Shown here piece by piece: positions 7,755-8,167 of a stretch of 8,167 nucleotides of DNA. The DNA is taken from positions 1 through 8,167 of the forward strand of contig QHBL01000166.1 of the NCBI GenBank assembly GCA_003244125.1. The letters are read 5' to 3'. The notes beneath the pieces were generated by a model. That model was given only the letters and a program-made list of their open reading frames with translations, was not told where the DNA came from and ran no database searches. This DNA comes from Chthoniobacterales bacterium (GTDB lineage: Bacteria > Verrucomicrobiota > Verrucomicrobiae > Chthoniobacterales > UBA10450). Made by a program: the position numbers and the translations under genes. The number at the start of each line of letters is the position of its first letter. Position 1 is the first letter of the stretch.

Positions 7755-8167
7755 ATGACTAACTCGTCAGTGAATTTTCGTTCCGTCGCTCGCTTTGCCG
7801 TGTCGCTTCTCGCGATTTCGGCTTGGCTCGCCGCTTCGAATCACTGCGCGATCGGAGCCACGGCTCCGAGTCAGGTCGCGAAAGCACCGGCGCATGCCGG
7901 TTGTCCAGGCCACAACTCGCCGGAAAAGGGTGGCAAAAGCGGCGAGATGGAGTGCTGCAAATCCTTCCCGCCTGCGTCGGTGGATGCTGCTAAGACTCTC
8001 GTCAGCTACGACGGGACTGACTTTTCGCTCCAGGTTTATTTCGTCACGGCACTGCTTGCTCCTGAAGAATCGCAACGTGATCTACGACCCCTCGAACTCG
8101 ACACCGGGCCGCCTTTCGCAACCTCATTTGTTGAGTCTGTCTTACAGCGGAGCATTCTTGCTCACGC
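7755..8167 (+). CDS. Secreted Cys/His-rich small protein, possible copper-responsive (partial at right edge)
   Basis: Starting at ATG 7755, a frame stays open for 137 codons to the window's end. An N-terminal membrane/signal segment (FAVSLLAISAWLAAS, 14-28) is followed at once by NHCAIGA (Cys31). A Lys/Pro/Ala-rich low-complexity part contains HAGCPGH (47-53) and ECCKS (66-70), then a compact C-terminal part ending with SFVESVLQRSILAHA. His30, Cys31, His47, Cys50, His53, Cys67 and Cys68 are candidate metal ligands. Cys31 is not preceded by a proper lipobox. From memory, proteins of this shape (NHC near the signal, CCK in the middle, VLQRS near the end) occur next to copper/heavy-metal efflux genes in soil Verrucomicrobiota and Acidobacteriota, without known function. 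The promoter upstream carries the CsoR-type operator, supporting metal induction. A GTG at 7713 is in frame but would sit on the predicted transcript start. No ribosome-binding site is evident. The function is not established. Confidence 0.7.
   Translation, partial: MTNSSVNFRSVARFAVSLLAISAWLAASNHCAIGATAPSQVAKAPAHAGCPGHNSPEKGGKSGEMECCKSFPPASVDAAKTLVSYDGTDFSLQVYFVTALLAPEESQRDLRPLELDTGPPFATSFVESVLQRSILAH

Noticed and set aside
7767..8075. 102-codon minus-strand frame at the right end
   Set aside because: It is Arg-rich without motifs. The opposite strand has a signal peptide, paired cysteines and a promoter with operator, so the plus-strand frame is the gene.

Overview
The window is a moderately GC-rich bacterial accessory region devoted to efflux and metal handling. 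It has no rRNA, tRNA, CRISPR array or recognisable insertion sequence. Ribosome-binding sites are weak or absent before most genes. Proteins with the look of the Cys-rich product at the right edge (an N-terminal NHC motif and a central ECCK) are, from memory, typical of soil Verrucomicrobiota or Acidobacteriota. That placement is an inference, not something the window proves.

Left block (1-2968, + strand): a tripartite RND efflux operon in the order pump (C-terminal end only), lipoprotein adaptor, TolC-like outer-membrane channel. Genes are joined by 4-base ATGA stop/start overlaps at 519-522 and 1610-1613. A third ATGA at 2965-2968 leads into the broken 5' end of a probable sterol-desaturase/fatty-acid-hydroxylase gene.

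Junction (2965-3565): a stretch of about 600 bases holding three unrelated gene remnants in three different frames. These are the desaturase N-terminus, the C-terminal tail of a YyaL-type (DUF255, thioredoxin-domain) protein, and the C-terminal membrane end of a heavy-metal (CzcA/CusA-like) RND pump. An intact 12-TM MFS exporter follows (3562-4731, TTG or ATG start).

Metal block (4778-8167): a CsoR/RcnR-family repressor (- strand) is divergent from a small NicO/RcnA-like membrane protein with a very His-rich loop (+). A ZitB/CzcD-like CDF zinc-type exporter follows on the same strand. A second, short CDF-like cation transporter lies convergent to it (- strand). Divergent from that, a secreted Cys/His-rich small protein begins at 7755 and runs off the right edge. 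Two similar G-tract operator-like sites share the core GATA(T/C)GGGG(G)TATA. One is between the repressor and the NicO-like gene; the other lies between the -35 and -10 of the Cys-rich gene's promoter. The simplest reading is a small local regulon in which the CsoR-like protein controls at least the His-rich transporter (probably with the CDF gene behind it) and the Cys-rich secreted protein, derepressing both when metal is in excess. The repressor carries the Cys-His-Cys set expected for Cu(I), whereas the adjacent transporters look like Ni/Co/Zn types, so the true inducer is open.
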